Assembly: GCA_934130085.1 (NCBI GenBank)
Contig: CAKOXK010000001.1
Span: 248,001 to 312,000 of the forward strand
Reading direction: 5' to 3'
Source: an uncultured Clostridia bacterium
GTDB lineage: Bacteria > Bacillota > Clostridia > TANB77 > CAG-508
Length of the DNA stretch: 64,000 nt
Below are positions 44,318 to 53,028 of the stretch, one piece after another. Position 1 is the stretch's first letter. The number at the start of each line of letters is the position of its first letter. The translations under genes were made by a program, and so were the position numbers. Under the pieces are notes generated by a model. The model was not told where the DNA came from and ran no database searches. It saw only the letters and a list, made by a program, of their open reading frames with translations.

Positions 44318-45202
44318 ATGAATAAATGTAATTTATGTAATAGAAATTGTAATATAGATAGAAGCATACAAAAAGGTTACTGCAATGCAAATGATAAAAT
44401 AATGGTAAGCCTAGTTTCAACACATGAATTTGAAGAACCATGTTTAAGCAAAGAAAATGGTTCTGGAACAGTTTTTTTTACAAATTGTAATTTGAAATGT
44501 GAATATTGTCAAAATTATGAGATTAGCCAACAGCAAAAAGGCAAAGAAATTACAACTAAGAGGCTTTCGGAAATATTTTTAGAACAGCAAGAAAGAAAAG
44601 TAAACAATATCAACCTTGTAACGCAAACAATGTATGTTTATCAAATTATCGAAGCTATAAAAATTGCAAGAAAAAATGGATTGAAAATACCAATTGTATA
44701 TAATACAAACAGCTACGAAAATGTTGAAACAATAAAAATGCTGAATGGTTATATTGATATATATTTACCAGATTTAAAATATTATAGAGATGATATAGCA
44801 ATAAAATATTCAAAAGCACCAAATTATTTTGAGGTTGCAACTAGAGCGATAATTGAAATGCAAAAACAAATTCCACAAAACGTGTTTGATGAAAACGGAA
44901 TAATGAAAAAGGGACTAATAGTAAGACATCTAATTTTGCCAAATCATATCCAAAATTCTAAGAATATACTTAAATGGATAAAAGAAAATTTAAACGAAGA
45001 GGTATATGTGAGTGTTATGGCACAGTATTTTCCTACATATAAAGCTAGAGAAAGTAAAGAATTAAACCGAAAAATATCAATCAAGGAGTATCGAGAGGTT
45101 GAAAATTACTTATATTTTTTAGATATAAAAAATGGTTATATGCAGGACTTAGGAAATCATGAGGAAGAATTTGTTCCAAAATTTGACTTAAGGAATGTTT
45201 GA
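44318..45202 (+). CDS. Radical-SAM protein of the PflX (pyruvate formate-lyase activase-like) family
   Basis: 294 residues. The N-terminal CNLCNRNCNID...GYC is an extra cysteine cluster. The radical-SAM motif is CNLKCEYCQN (~66-74), followed by an unbroken TIM-barrel region with YNTNSYENVE and YLPDLKYY. Members resemble PFL-activating enzymes but their substrate is unknown; no glycyl-radical enzyme is nearby. It is divergent from the thioesterase gene. Confidence 0.85.
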   Translation: MNKCNLCNRNCNIDRSIQKGYCNANDKIMVSLVSTHEFEEPCLSKENGSGTVFFTNCNLKCEYCQNYEISQQQKGKEITTKRLSEIFLEQQERKVNNINLVTQTMYVYQIIEAIKIARKNGLKIPIVYNTNSYENVETIKMLNGYIDIYLPDLKYYRDDIAIKYSKAPNYFEVATRAIIEMQKQIPQNVFDENGIMKKGLIVRHLILPNHIQNSKNILKWIKENLNEEVYVSVMAQYFPTYKARESKELNRKISIKEYREVENYLYFLDIKNGYMQDLGNHEEEFVPKFDLRNV

Positions 45203-45252
45203 AATCTGATTTATTTGCACTTTACTTAGATGCTTACAGGTGTTTTAATAAT

Positions 45253-45367
45253 ATTTAATATTATATTTTTTTAATCCTCATTCAAAACACGATTTTCTTC
45301 GGCAAATTTATTTTATTTGAGATTTGTATGTATGCTATATAGCATTTTGAACAATATAATATTAAAT
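45253..45367. repeat. Palindromic intergenic element, degenerate copy
   Basis: 115 bp bounded by ATTTAATATTATA and its exact complement. The inner parts have diverged, with remnants such as AGCATTTTGAACAATATAAT. Confidence 0.7.
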
Positions 45368-45469
45368 AGAAAACGTAAAAAACTTTGCGCAAAATGTGGA
45401 ACAAATGTGGACAAATGCAATGTTAAAGGTTTGCAACAGAAATGTAAACAAAAAGAAATATGCAAAAGC

Positions 45470-45498
45470 TTGATAAATTAATCTTGATGTAGTATATT
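45470..45498 (+). promoter_or_regulatory. Promoter of the 45538 gene
   Basis: TTGATA (45470-45475), 17-bp spacer, TATATT (45493-45498). Confidence 0.7.
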
Positions 45499-45537
45499 TC
45501 ATATATACAATAAAGCTTAAACAAAGGAGGAAGAAAG

Positions 45538-45792
45538 ATGGAAGAACAAAACAACGAATCAAAAGTATACTCTAAAGTTCCTGCAAAAGTTAGTATGTGG
45601 ACAAGCTTCAAAAACTTTTGGTTACATCCAATAGTATTAGAATTAACTCCTCATCAAAAGAAAATATTCCAAGAAGTTCATGATTTCTGGAATCAAGAAG
45701 TTTATGTTGAAAAAGGCGAAGTTCGTTTAAGAAAACCACAAGCTGATTCAATAATGGAACAAGAAGAAACAGAAGTTAAAGTATCTTTATAA
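45538..45792 (+). CDS. Small hypothetical protein
   Basis: 84 residues, not recognised. AAAGGAGG site, own promoter and own terminator make it a solid gene. It is amphipathic, with an aromatic stretch (MWTSFKNFWLHPIVLELTPHQKK, ~20-42) then an acidic, likely helical C-terminal half. There is no membrane helix long enough to span and there are no cysteines. Confidence 0.75.
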   Translation: MEEQNNESKVYSKVPAKVSMWTSFKNFWLHPIVLELTPHQKKIFQEVHDFWNQEVYVEKGEVRLRKPQADSIMEQEETEVKVSL

Positions 45793-45827
45793 AATAAATA
45801 AAGAAATAGCTATTTTGTATGAAAAGG

Positions 45828-45850
45828 GCAAGAGAAATCTTGCTTTTTTT
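45828..45850 (+). terminator. Terminator of the 45538 gene
   Basis: GCAAGA pairs with TCTTGC around GAAA, followed by seven T's. Confidence 0.88.
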
Positions 45851-46059
45851 GATGCTTTTAATTTCCAGCTATTTAAACAGAATAATCTTAATTAAGGAAG
45901 GAAATATATTATATAAATATATAAAAGAACATCCTATAAAAGTTATATTCACATATAACTATAGTTTAAAAATTAACAATCAAAACAACTTTTATATTAT
46001 ACATAAGTGATTTATTGCTCAATTTTGCATATAAATAGCAAATTTATTAAATAATAATA

Positions 46060-46088
46060 TTGAAAATTATGAAATTATGATATAGAAT
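46060..46088 (+). promoter_or_regulatory. Promoter of the glycolytic run
   Basis: TTGAAA (46060-46065), 17-bp spacer, TAGAAT (46083-46088). The ~75-nt leader before gap shows no clear structure. Confidence 0.6.
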
Positions 46089-46164
46089 ACGTGTACAAAG
46101 CAATTATATAAATTAACTTTGTAAAAAAATAAATAATTTCATTAAAAATGAGGAGGATTTTATT

Positions 46165-47178
46165 ATGTCAGTTAGAGTTGCAATTAACGGATTTGGAAGA
46201 ATAGGACGTTTAGCTTTTAGACAAATGTTTAGACAAGAGGGCTATGAAATAGTAGCAATCAATGATTTAACAAGTCCAGAAATGTTAGCTTACTTGCTAA
46301 AACATGATTCAGCACAAGGAACATATAAATTAGCTGATACAGTTTCAGCAGGAGAAGATTCAATTACTGTTGATGGAAAAACAATAAAAATTTATGCTGA
46401 AAAAGATGCAAATAATTTACCTTGGGGAGAACTAGATGTAGACGTAGTTCTTGAGTGTACAGGATTCTATACATCAAAAGAAAAAGCACAAGCTCATATT
46501 AATGCAGGAGCTAAAAAGGTTGTTATTTCAGCTCCAGCTGGAAAAGATTTACCAACTATAGTTTATAGTGTAAATGAAAATACATTAAAACCTACAGATA
46601 CAATTATTTCTGCAGCTTCATGTACAACTAACTGTTTAGCACCAATGGCTGCAACATTAAATAAGTATGCACCAATTCAATCAGGAATTATGTGCACAAT
46701 TCATGCATATACAGGAGACCAAATGTTACTTGACGGTCCACAAAGAAAAGGAAATCTAAGAAGATCAAGAGCAGCAGCTATAAATATTGTTCCAACATCT
46801 TCAGGTGCAGCAAAAGCTATAGGATTAGTTATTCCAGAATTAAATGGAAAATTAGTTGGAGCAGCTCAAAGAGTTCCAGTTGCTACAGGTTCTACTACAA
46901 TTTTAACAGCAGTTGTTAAAGGTGAGAACGTTACTGTAGAAGGTATAAATGAGGCTATGAAAAATGCTTCATCTGAATCTTTTGGTTATAATGATGAAGA
47001 GATTGTTTCATCAGATGTTGTAGGTTCAACTTATGGTTCATTATTTGACGCAACTCAAACAATGTGCCAAGATCTAGGAAATGGCGAATATGAAGTACAA
47101 GTAGTCGCTTGGTATGATAATGAGAATTCTTATACAAGCCAAATGGTTAGAACAATCAAATATTTTGCAGAATTATAA
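46165..47178 (+). CDS. gap: Glyceraldehyde-3-phosphate dehydrogenase
   Basis: 337 residues. The Rossmann NAD site is [12 protein letters not shown], the catalytic Cys is in [12 protein letters not shown] and the catalytic His in [11 protein letters not shown] preference is suggested by the Asp after the second strand (AINDL). It oxidises and phosphorylates glyceraldehyde-3-phosphate. GAGGAGG lies before the ATG. First of four consecutive lower-glycolysis genes. No cggR-type repressor is upstream. Confidence 0.97.
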   Translation: MSVRVAINGFGRIGRLAFRQMFRQEGYEIVAINDLTSPEMLAYLLKHDSAQGTYKLADTVSAGEDSITVDGKTIKIYAEKDANNLPWGELDVDVVLECTGFYTSKEKAQAHINAGAKKVVISAPAGKDLPTIVYSVNENTLKPTDTIISAASCTTNCLAPMAATLNKYAPIQSGIMCTIHAYTGDQMLLDGPQRKGNLRRSRAAAINIVPTSSGAAKAIGLVIPELNGKLVGAAQRVPVATGSTTILTAVVKGENVTVEGINEAMKNASSESFGYNDEEIVSSDVVGSTYGSLFDATQTMCQDLGNGEYEVQVVAWYDNENSYTSQMVRTIKYFAEL

Positions 47179-47204
47179 TAATTTAGTGAAGGGAAGAAAC
47201 AAGT

Positions 47205-48395
47205 ATGAATAAAGTAACAATTAGAGACTTAGATGTAAATGGAAAAAAAGTGTTTTTAAGATGTGACTTCAATGTTCCATTAGATGAAAACCTTAATATA
47301 ACAGACAAAACAAGAATTATAGCAGCATTACCAACAATCAATTATTTATTAGATCACAATGCAAAAGTAATTCTATGTTCACACTTAGGAAGACCAAAGG
47401 GAGAAGTAAAAAAAGAATTATCACTTGTCCCAGTTGCAAAAGAACTATCTAAACAATTAAATAGAGATGTTAAATTAGCTTCTGATATAGTTGGAGAATC
47501 TGCAAAAGAATTAACATCTAACATGAAAGAAGGAGACGTTGTTTTACTTGAGAATGTTAGATTTGATCCAAGAGAAGAAAAAAATGATGACGAGTTTTCA
47601 AAAGAACTTGCTTCACTTGCTGAAGTATATGTTAATGATGCTTTTGGAACATGCCATAGAGCTCATGCATCAACAGCGGGAATAGCAAAATATTTGCCAT
47701 CAGGTGTAGGTTTCTTAATTGAAAAAGAACTTAAGATTTTAGGAGATGCTTTAAATGATCCGAGAAGACCATTTGTTGGTATATTAGGAGGAAGCAAGGT
47801 TTCTACTAAGATAGGAGTTATTGATGCACTTCTTGAGAAGGTTGATACCTTATTAATTGGTGGAGGAATGGCATACACATTCTACAAATCAATGGGATAT
47901 GAAGTTGGAAATTCAATTTGCGAGTTGGATAAACTTGATTTAGCAAAAGAACTTATGGAAAAAGCAAAAGAAAAAGGTGTAAAAATGCTTATTCCAGTTG
48001 ATAATAAAATCGGAAAAGAATTTAAACCAGATACAGAAAGCAAAATTGTTGCTTATAACGAAATTCCTGAAGGATGGGAAGGATTTGATATAGGTCCAAA
48101 GACTATTGAAATATACAAGAAAGAATTACAAGGAGCTAAAACTGTTTTATGGAACGGCCCAGTTGGATTATTTGAATTTGACCAATTTGCGGTTGGTACA
48201 AATGAAATAGCAAAATGTTTAGCGGAACTTAAAGATTGTACAACTATTATTGGTGGTGGTGATTCTGCCGCAGCTGCTACAAAAGCAGGATTAGCTGATA
48301 AAATGACACACATTTCTACAGGTGGTGGAGCATCACTTGAATTTATTGAAGGAAAGAAACTTCCAGGAATTGAATGTATTCCTGATAAAAAATAA
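47205..48395 (+). CDS. pgk: Phosphoglycerate kinase
   Basis: 396 residues. Substrate site [10 protein letters not shown] and SHLGRPKGE in the N domain; [14 protein letters not shown] and the nucleotide-site [13 protein letters not shown] in the C domain. It makes ATP from 1,3-bisphosphoglycerate. It starts 26 nt after gap. Confidence 0.97.
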   Translation: MNKVTIRDLDVNGKKVFLRCDFNVPLDENLNITDKTRIIAALPTINYLLDHNAKVILCSHLGRPKGEVKKELSLVPVAKELSKQLNRDVKLASDIVGESAKELTSNMKEGDVVLLENVRFDPREEKNDDEFSKELASLAEVYVNDAFGTCHRAHASTAGIAKYLPSGVGFLIEKELKILGDALNDPRRPFVGILGGSKVSTKIGVIDALLEKVDTLLIGGGMAYTFYKSMGYEVGNSICELDKLDLAKELMEKAKEKGVKMLIPVDNKIGKEFKPDTESKIVAYNEIPEGWEGFDIGPKTIEIYKKELQGAKTVLWNGPVGLFEFDQFAVGTNEIAKCLAELKDCTTIIGGGDSAAAATKAGLADKMTHISTGGGASLEFIEGKKLPGIECIPDKK

Positions 48396-48413
48396 GATTA
48401 AAATTCAAATATG

Positions 48414-48446
48414 GCGAGTTTTACTGATGCTTGATGTAAAGCTCGC
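48414..48446 (+). terminator. Hairpin after pgk, possible attenuator
   Basis: GCGAGTTTTAC pairs with GTAAAGCTCGC (one mismatch) around an 11-nt loop, followed by TTATTTT. The short U tract suggests partial termination before tpiA. Confidence 0.55.
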
Positions 48447-48565
48447 TTATTTTAGGAAATGATAAAAAATAAAACAGAAAATAAACTAAAAAAAATAGAA
48501 CAAGAATGAAATAGGCAAAGAGATTAAAATAAGAAAATAAGTAAATAAAGAAAGGAGTTTGTGTA

Positions 48566-48592
48566 ATGGCTATATGTTCATTATACAAGTAA
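48566..48592 (+). CDS. 8-codon upstream ORF before tpiA
   Basis: ATG GCT ATA TGT TCA TTA TAC AAG TAA. It has a strong AAAGGAG site about 10 nt upstream, and its stop is 6 nt before the tpiA ATG, which lacks a ribosome site. The peptide itself need not matter. Confidence 0.45.
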   Translation: MAICSLYK

Positions 48593-48598
48593 AAATAT

Positions 48599-49342
48599 AT
48601 GAGAAGAACTGTAATTGCAGGCAATTGGAAAATGAATATGCTACCAAATGAGGCAATTGAATTGATGGAAGGTTTAATACCAAAAGTGAAAGATTCAAAA
48701 GATGAAATAATTGTATGTGTACCTTACATTGATTTGTTTTACACTTTATTAGAAGCACAACAAACCAATATTCATGTTGGAGCACAAAACGTATTTTATG
48801 AAGATAAAGGAGCATACACTGGGGAAGTTTCAGCAACAATGCTAAAATCGATAAATACAGAATACGTTATAATTGGCCATTCTGAAAGAAGAAGATATTT
48901 TAATGAAACAGATGAAATAGTAAACAAGAAAGCAAGAAAGGCACTAGAAAATGGATTAAAACCAATCATTTGTGTTGGAGAAACATTGGAGGAAAAAGAG
49001 CAAGGAAAGGCAATTGAAGTAATAACAAATCAAGTCGCAAAAGCCTTAAAAGACTTGACAATAAAGGACTTAAGTAATACAATTATCGCGTATGAACCAA
49101 TTTGGGCAATAGGAACCGGAAAGACTGCAACTAAAGAAGATGCAGAGAGCTCAATAAAATCAATAAGGGAAAAAATCAAAAGTATATTTAATACAGATGA
49201 TGTATCAATTCTATATGGTGGAAGCGTTAAGCCTGAAAATGCTAAAGATTTGTTTAGTATGCCTAATATAGATGGAGCGCTTGTGGGGGGAGCTAGCTTA
49301 AAAGCTGATTCATTTGCTGGAATTGTTAATTATAATAAATAA
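48599..49342 (+). CDS. tpiA: Triosephosphate isomerase
   Basis: 247 residues, a TIM barrel that interconverts dihydroxyacetone phosphate and glyceraldehyde-3-phosphate. The active-site residues are the Lys of AGNWKMN (residue 11), the His of GHSERR and the Glu of AYEPIWAIGTGKTA; the phosphate loop is LYGGSVKPEN. The start MRRTVIAGNWKM fits the family exactly, so the missing ribosome site before 48599 is real. Confidence 0.97.
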   Translation: MRRTVIAGNWKMNMLPNEAIELMEGLIPKVKDSKDEIIVCVPYIDLFYTLLEAQQTNIHVGAQNVFYEDKGAYTGEVSATMLKSINTEYVIIGHSERRRYFNETDEIVNKKARKALENGLKPIICVGETLEEKEQGKAIEVITNQVAKALKDLTIKDLSNTIIAYEPIWAIGTGKTATKEDAESSIKSIREKIKSIFNTDDVSILYGGSVKPENAKDLFSMPNIDGALVGGASLKADSFAGIVNYNK

Positions 49343-49372
49343 TGTAATGAGTAATCAAGGAAGGAACATAAA

Positions 49373-50905
49373 ATGAGAAAGAAAGTTACAATGCTAATGA
49401 TATTAGATGGCTTTGGAAAGAACCCTAATAAAGAGGGTAATGCAGTAAAAAATTCAACAAAACCTAATATTGATAAACTAATGATGACATGTCCAACAGC
49501 AGAAGTATATGCTTCAGGAGAGGCAGTTGGATTACCAGAAGGACAAATGGGTAATTCAGAAGTTGGACACACAAATATAGGAGCAGGAAGAATCGTATAT
49601 CAAGAGCTTACAAGAATAACAAAATCTATTGAAGACGGTGATTTCTTTAGCATACCTGAATTTACAAAAGCAATTGAAAATTGCAAACAAAATCATACAA
49701 AATTACATATAATGGGTCTTGTATCAGATGGTGGAGTACACAGTCATCAAAGACATTTATATGCTTTACTTGAACTTGCAAAACGTAAAGGATTAGATGA
49801 TGTTTATGTACATTGTTTCATGGATGGAAGAGATACATTGCCAGCATCAGGAGAGGTATATATCCAAAAACTAGAAGAAAAAATGAAAGAAAAGGGAATC
49901 GGCAAGATTGCAACAATTTCTGGAAGATTCTATGCAATGGATAGAGATAAGAGATGGAATAGAATTCAAAAGGCGTATGATGCTATGGTGTACGGAAAAG
50001 GTGAATATTATTCATCTGCAACAGATGCTATAGAAAGTTCATATCAAAAAGAGATATTTGATGAATTTGTTGTACCAGCTGTAATAAAAAATGCAGATAA
50101 ACCAGTTGCTACAATAGATGATGGAGATTCTGTAATATTCTTTAACTTTAGACCAGATAGAGCAAGACAAATTACAAGAGCCTTGGTTGATCCTGATTTC
50201 AATGAATTTGAAACTAAGAAGATGAATCTAGACTTTGTTACAATGACAGAATATGATTCTACAATGCCAGACGTAGAAGTAGCATTTAAGCCTGAAAAAT
50301 TAAAAAATACATTTGGAGAATATATTTCAAATAAAGGATTAACACAATTAAGAATTGCAGAAACAGAAAAGTATGCACACGTAACGTTTTTCTTCAATGG
50401 AGGAAGAGAAGAGCCTTACAAAGGAGAAGATAGGATATTGGTTCCATCTCCAAAAGTTGAAACATACGATATGAAGCCAGAAATGAGTGCTTATGATGTA
50501 TGTGATAAGGTAATAGAAGCAATTAACGAAGAAAAATACGATGCAATAGTGCTTAATTTCGCAAACCCAGACATGGTAGGCCACACAGGCAATCTTGAGG
50601 CAGCAGAAAAAGCAGTTGAAGCAGTTGACACATGTGTTGGAAAAATAGTAAATGCAATTGATAAACATCAAGGCACATTGCTAATAACTGCAGACCACGG
50701 AAACTGTGAGCAAATGATTGACTACAAAACAGGAGAACCATTTACATCACATACAACAAATCCTGTACCATTAATACTTTATGGAAGAGAAAACGTAAAA
50801 TTAAAGAATGGTAAGTTATGTGATCTAGCACCTACACTATTAGATTTAATGAATCTAGATAAGCCTAAGGAAATGACAGGAGAAAGCCTAATAGTAAAAG
50901 AATAA
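49373..50905 (+). CDS. gpmI: 2,3-bisphosphoglycerate-independent phosphoglycerate mutase
   Basis: 510 residues, a two-Mn enzyme of the alkaline phosphatase superfamily. The nucleophile Ser is in QMGNSEVGH; metal ligands are in LDGFG, DPDF/FRPDRARQ and the C-terminal NPDMVGHTG and TADHGNCEQM. It converts 3- to 2-phosphoglycerate. Enolase is not in the window. AAGGAAC precedes the ATG. Confidence 0.97.
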   Translation: MRKKVTMLMILDGFGKNPNKEGNAVKNSTKPNIDKLMMTCPTAEVYASGEAVGLPEGQMGNSEVGHTNIGAGRIVYQELTRITKSIEDGDFFSIPEFTKAIENCKQNHTKLHIMGLVSDGGVHSHQRHLYALLELAKRKGLDDVYVHCFMDGRDTLPASGEVYIQKLEEKMKEKGIGKIATISGRFYAMDRDKRWNRIQKAYDAMVYGKGEYYSSATDAIESSYQKEIFDEFVVPAVIKNADKPVATIDDGDSVIFFNFRPDRARQITRALVDPDFNEFETKKMNLDFVTMTEYDSTMPDVEVAFKPEKLKNTFGEYISNKGLTQLRIAETEKYAHVTFFFNGGREEPYKGEDRILVPSPKVETYDMKPEMSAYDVCDKVIEAINEEKYDAIVLNFANPDMVGHTGNLEAAEKAVEAVDTCVGKIVNAIDKHQGTLLITADHGNCEQMIDYKTGEPFTSHTTNPVPLILYGRENVKLKNGKLCDLAPTLLDLMNLDKPKEMTGESLIVKE

Positions 50906-50937
50906 ACATGATTTTGCATAATGAAAGGAAACAATAT

Positions 50938-51468
50938 ATGCAAAATGAAATAAACAGATTATACAAAAAAATAGAGCAATTATTGATGAGTTTAATTCCT
51001 GAAAATTGGAAAAGTATATATTTATATGCATCAGTGATCAATGGAAAAAGTGGGGAAATGTATTTTTACTATTTCCCCAAAAAAATTATTAAGACAAATC
51101 CAGTAAATTGCTATGAAGTACCAGACAAGTTTTTAATAAACGAAAATGCTTATAACAAAAGTCTACAAAGACTATATAGTTACATAAAAAGCTTGAATCA
51201 AATAACATCACCTAAATGGTCAAATGTAACAATAAATATACAAAACGACTTTTTTACAATAGAATATTACTTTGACAATTTGGTTATGTCAAAATACTCT
51301 GATGAAGACAGAAGAACAATATGGTGCTACAACAACTTGAGAATTCCAAAAGAAAGTTTAAGCGAAAAGCAGAGAAATATGGTAGAAAAATACAATAAAG
51401 AGCCAAGAATAGAACCAATAATTTATACAGAATGGATTGGAAAAGGCTATAAAAATGGCAAACAATAG
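50938..51468 (+). CDS. YezG-like (DUF600) immunity-type protein
   Basis: 176 residues. The pattern LIPENWKSIYLYA, GEMYFYYFPK, a WSNVTINIQNDFFTIEYYFDN block and DRRTIWCYNNLRIP resembles the YezG family, whose members neutralise LXG-type polymorphic toxins. No toxin gene lies beside it, so it is an orphan. ATG 50938 has AAAGGA about 9 nt upstream; the frame opens at 50908 just after gpmI without a ribosome site. Probably co-transcribed with gpmI and gatD. Confidence 0.6.
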   Translation: MQNEINRLYKKIEQLLMSLIPENWKSIYLYASVINGKSGEMYFYYFPKKIIKTNPVNCYEVPDKFLINENAYNKSLQRLYSYIKSLNQITSPKWSNVTINIQNDFFTIEYYFDNLVMSKYSDEDRRTIWCYNNLRIPKESLSEKQRNMVEKYNKEPRIEPIIYTEWIGKGYKNGKQ

Positions 51469-51488
51469 ATTTTTATGAAAGGGAAAAA

Positions 51489-52232
51489 ATGAAAGAACTA
51501 AAACTTCTATATCTATACCCTGATATGCTAGAACTATATGGAGATCACGGAAATATACAAGTTCTAAAATATAGATGCGAAAAAAGAGGAATAAAATTAA
51601 TAGTTGAGAGATATTCAATAAACGATGAAAAGCCAGACTTTTCATGCTATGATATAATTTTCGCGGGTGGCGGAGCTGATAATGAACAAAGCATATTATC
51701 AAAAGATTTAGTGAAATACAAAGATGATATAAAGAAAGCTGAAGAAAATGGAACATTCTTTTTGTTAATATGTGGAGCATACCAATTATTTGGAAAGTAC
51801 TATAAAGGCGTTGAAGGAAAAATAATACCAGGATTGAATATTTTTGATTATTATACAGAAGCTGCAAGTGATAGAAAAACAAGGTGTATTGGAAATATAA
51901 TTACAAAGGCTAAAATTGATGGAATTAATACGGAGATAATTGGCTTTGAAAATCATGCTGGTCAAACGTATGGAATAAAAAGTCCATTAGGAAAAGTACT
52001 ATATGGAAATGGAAATTATTTTCAATCAGAAGACGAAGGATTCTTCAAAGAAAATGTTATTGCAACATATTTACATGGTCCATTGTTATCAAAAAATCCT
52101 GTAATTGCTGATTATATAATTAGACACTGCTTAGAAAGAAAGCTAAATGAAAAAATACAATTAGAACAACTTGATGATAAATTTGAAAATTTATGTAGAA
52201 GGGAGTTAATAACAAGGTTTCTAAAAAATTAA
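51489..52232 (+). CDS. gatD: GatD-type glutamine amidotransferase (lipid II isoglutaminyl synthase subunit)
   Basis: 247 residues, CobB/CobQ-like class I amidotransferase. YLYPDMLELYGDHGNI at the start, the nucleophile Cys in LICGAYQLFG (~94) and the His of YLHGPLLSKNP match GatD. With MurT it amidates the D-Glu of lipid II. MurT is normally the adjacent gene, but neither neighbour is a Mur ligase. It either works with a distant MurT or belongs to another cobyric-acid-type pathway. Confidence 0.85.
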   Translation: MKELKLLYLYPDMLELYGDHGNIQVLKYRCEKRGIKLIVERYSINDEKPDFSCYDIIFAGGGADNEQSILSKDLVKYKDDIKKAEENGTFFLLICGAYQLFGKYYKGVEGKIIPGLNIFDYYTEAASDRKTRCIGNIITKAKIDGINTEIIGFENHAGQTYGIKSPLGKVLYGNGNYFQSEDEGFFKENVIATYLHGPLLSKNPVIADYIIRHCLERKLNEKIQLEQLDDKFENLCRRELITRFLKN

Positions 52233-52270
52233 GAAGTTTAACAGTTTTATTTGAATATCCATGAGAAAGA

Positions 52271-52299
52271 AAAAAGTGAATATAACATTCACCTTTTTT
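52271..52299 (+). terminator. Terminator after gatD
   Basis: AAAAAGTGAAT pairs with ATTCACCTTTTTT (one bulge) around ATAAC, T-rich tail. Confidence 0.85.
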
Positions 52300-52364
52300 C
52301 TATTAATATATTAATTAATAAGCATTTCCATACTTTTATAATTTATAAAAATCATTATGAATGA

Positions 52365-52398
52365 AATGAGAGTGAGTTACAACTCACTCTCATTTTTT
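52365..52398. terminator. Second strong hairpin, faces gatD
   Basis: AATGAGAGTGAGTT pairs perfectly with its complement around a 3-nt loop and is followed by T's on the + strand. It may also stop leftward transcription from the small Cys-rich genes. Confidence 0.8.
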
Positions 52399-52470
52399 AA
52401 AGAAACTTTCTAAATTTCTTATTATATTATAAGGTTGCAAAATTTTAGTAAAAAATATTGTAATAAAAAA

Positions 52471-52584
52471 TTAGCAGCAACCAAATCCGCCTTTTCCACC
52501 GCAGCAGCAGCAAAGTAATAAAAGAATTATTATTATGCAGCAGCAGTTGTTATCATTTTTGTCGCAACATTTATCTGGCATCAT
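52471..52584 (-). CDS. 37-residue cysteine-rich hydrophobic microprotein
   Basis: ATG with GGAGG 8 nt upstream. The peptide is MMPDKCCDKNDNN, CCC, IIIILLLL, CCCC, then GGKGGFGCC: eleven cysteines around a short hydrophobic core. The layout recalls YjcZ-type sporulation peptides and the small high-cysteine proteins of clostridia. Possible roles (metal binding, spore coat) are guesses. Paired with the similar gene at 52635. Confidence 0.7.
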   Translation of the reverse strand: MMPDKCCDKNDNNCCCIIIILLLLCCCCGGKGGFGCC

Positions 52585-52634
52585 ATAAAGCTCCTCCTTT
52601 CTTCAATAAGTATCAATTCAAAAATTAAACCTAA

Positions 52635-52766
52635 TTAGTTACAACATGGTGGTTCTGGCATACAGCAAGAATTGTTGCTCTTTCCTGAGCATCCGCCACA
52701 GCAACATAGTAAGATAATTAGTATAATGAACCACATACATGAGCAGTCATTATTTGAACCAAACAT
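52635..52766 (-). CDS. 43-residue cysteine-rich hydrophobic microprotein
   Basis: ATG with GGAGG 7 nt upstream. The peptide starts MFGSNNDCSCMW, has the hydrophobic core FIILIILL, then CCCGGCSGKSNNSCCMPEPPCC. It is the same plan as the 37-residue neighbour 50 bp downstream, so this is a two-gene unit read leftward. Upstream on the minus strand is CATACTA, reminiscent of a sporulation-sigma -10, but no matching -35 is at the right distance. Confidence 0.7.
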   Translation of the reverse strand: MFGSNNDCSCMWFIILIILLCCCGGCSGKSNNSCCMPEPPCCN

Positions 52767-52961
52767 TTCTAATCCTCCTTTAAAAGATTTCTCAATCTTT
52801 AGTATGGTATATCATATTCAAAAAAAGTGAATTTGGTTACCAATAAAGGACTGTCAATTGAGAAAGTAAATTTTATTTAAAAACCTAATTATGATTAAAA
52901 TTGTCGACTAAAAACACCAATAAAAAAATTGCATTTTACACTATACAAAAAAATTTCAAAA

Positions 52962-52970
52962 TGATATAAT
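52962..52970 (+). promoter_or_regulatory. Extended -10 promoter before mutL
   Basis: TGATATAAT, the same extended -10 as upstream of mfd; no good -35. Confidence 0.5.
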
Positions 52971-53028
52971 CATCCTGACTTAAACTGAGAATTATAATTC
53001 TTTTTTAGGTATAGAAGGGATTTTTATT

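Noticed and set aside
45819..46010. Open frame of 63 codons before gap
   Set aside because: Its first codons are the terminator hairpin of the preceding gene; no ribosome site.
52780..52815. Sporulation-sigma promoter for the Cys-rich pair
   Set aside because: CATACTA and TGAATA both occur on the minus strand but only ~8 bp apart, not the 17-18 bp needed.
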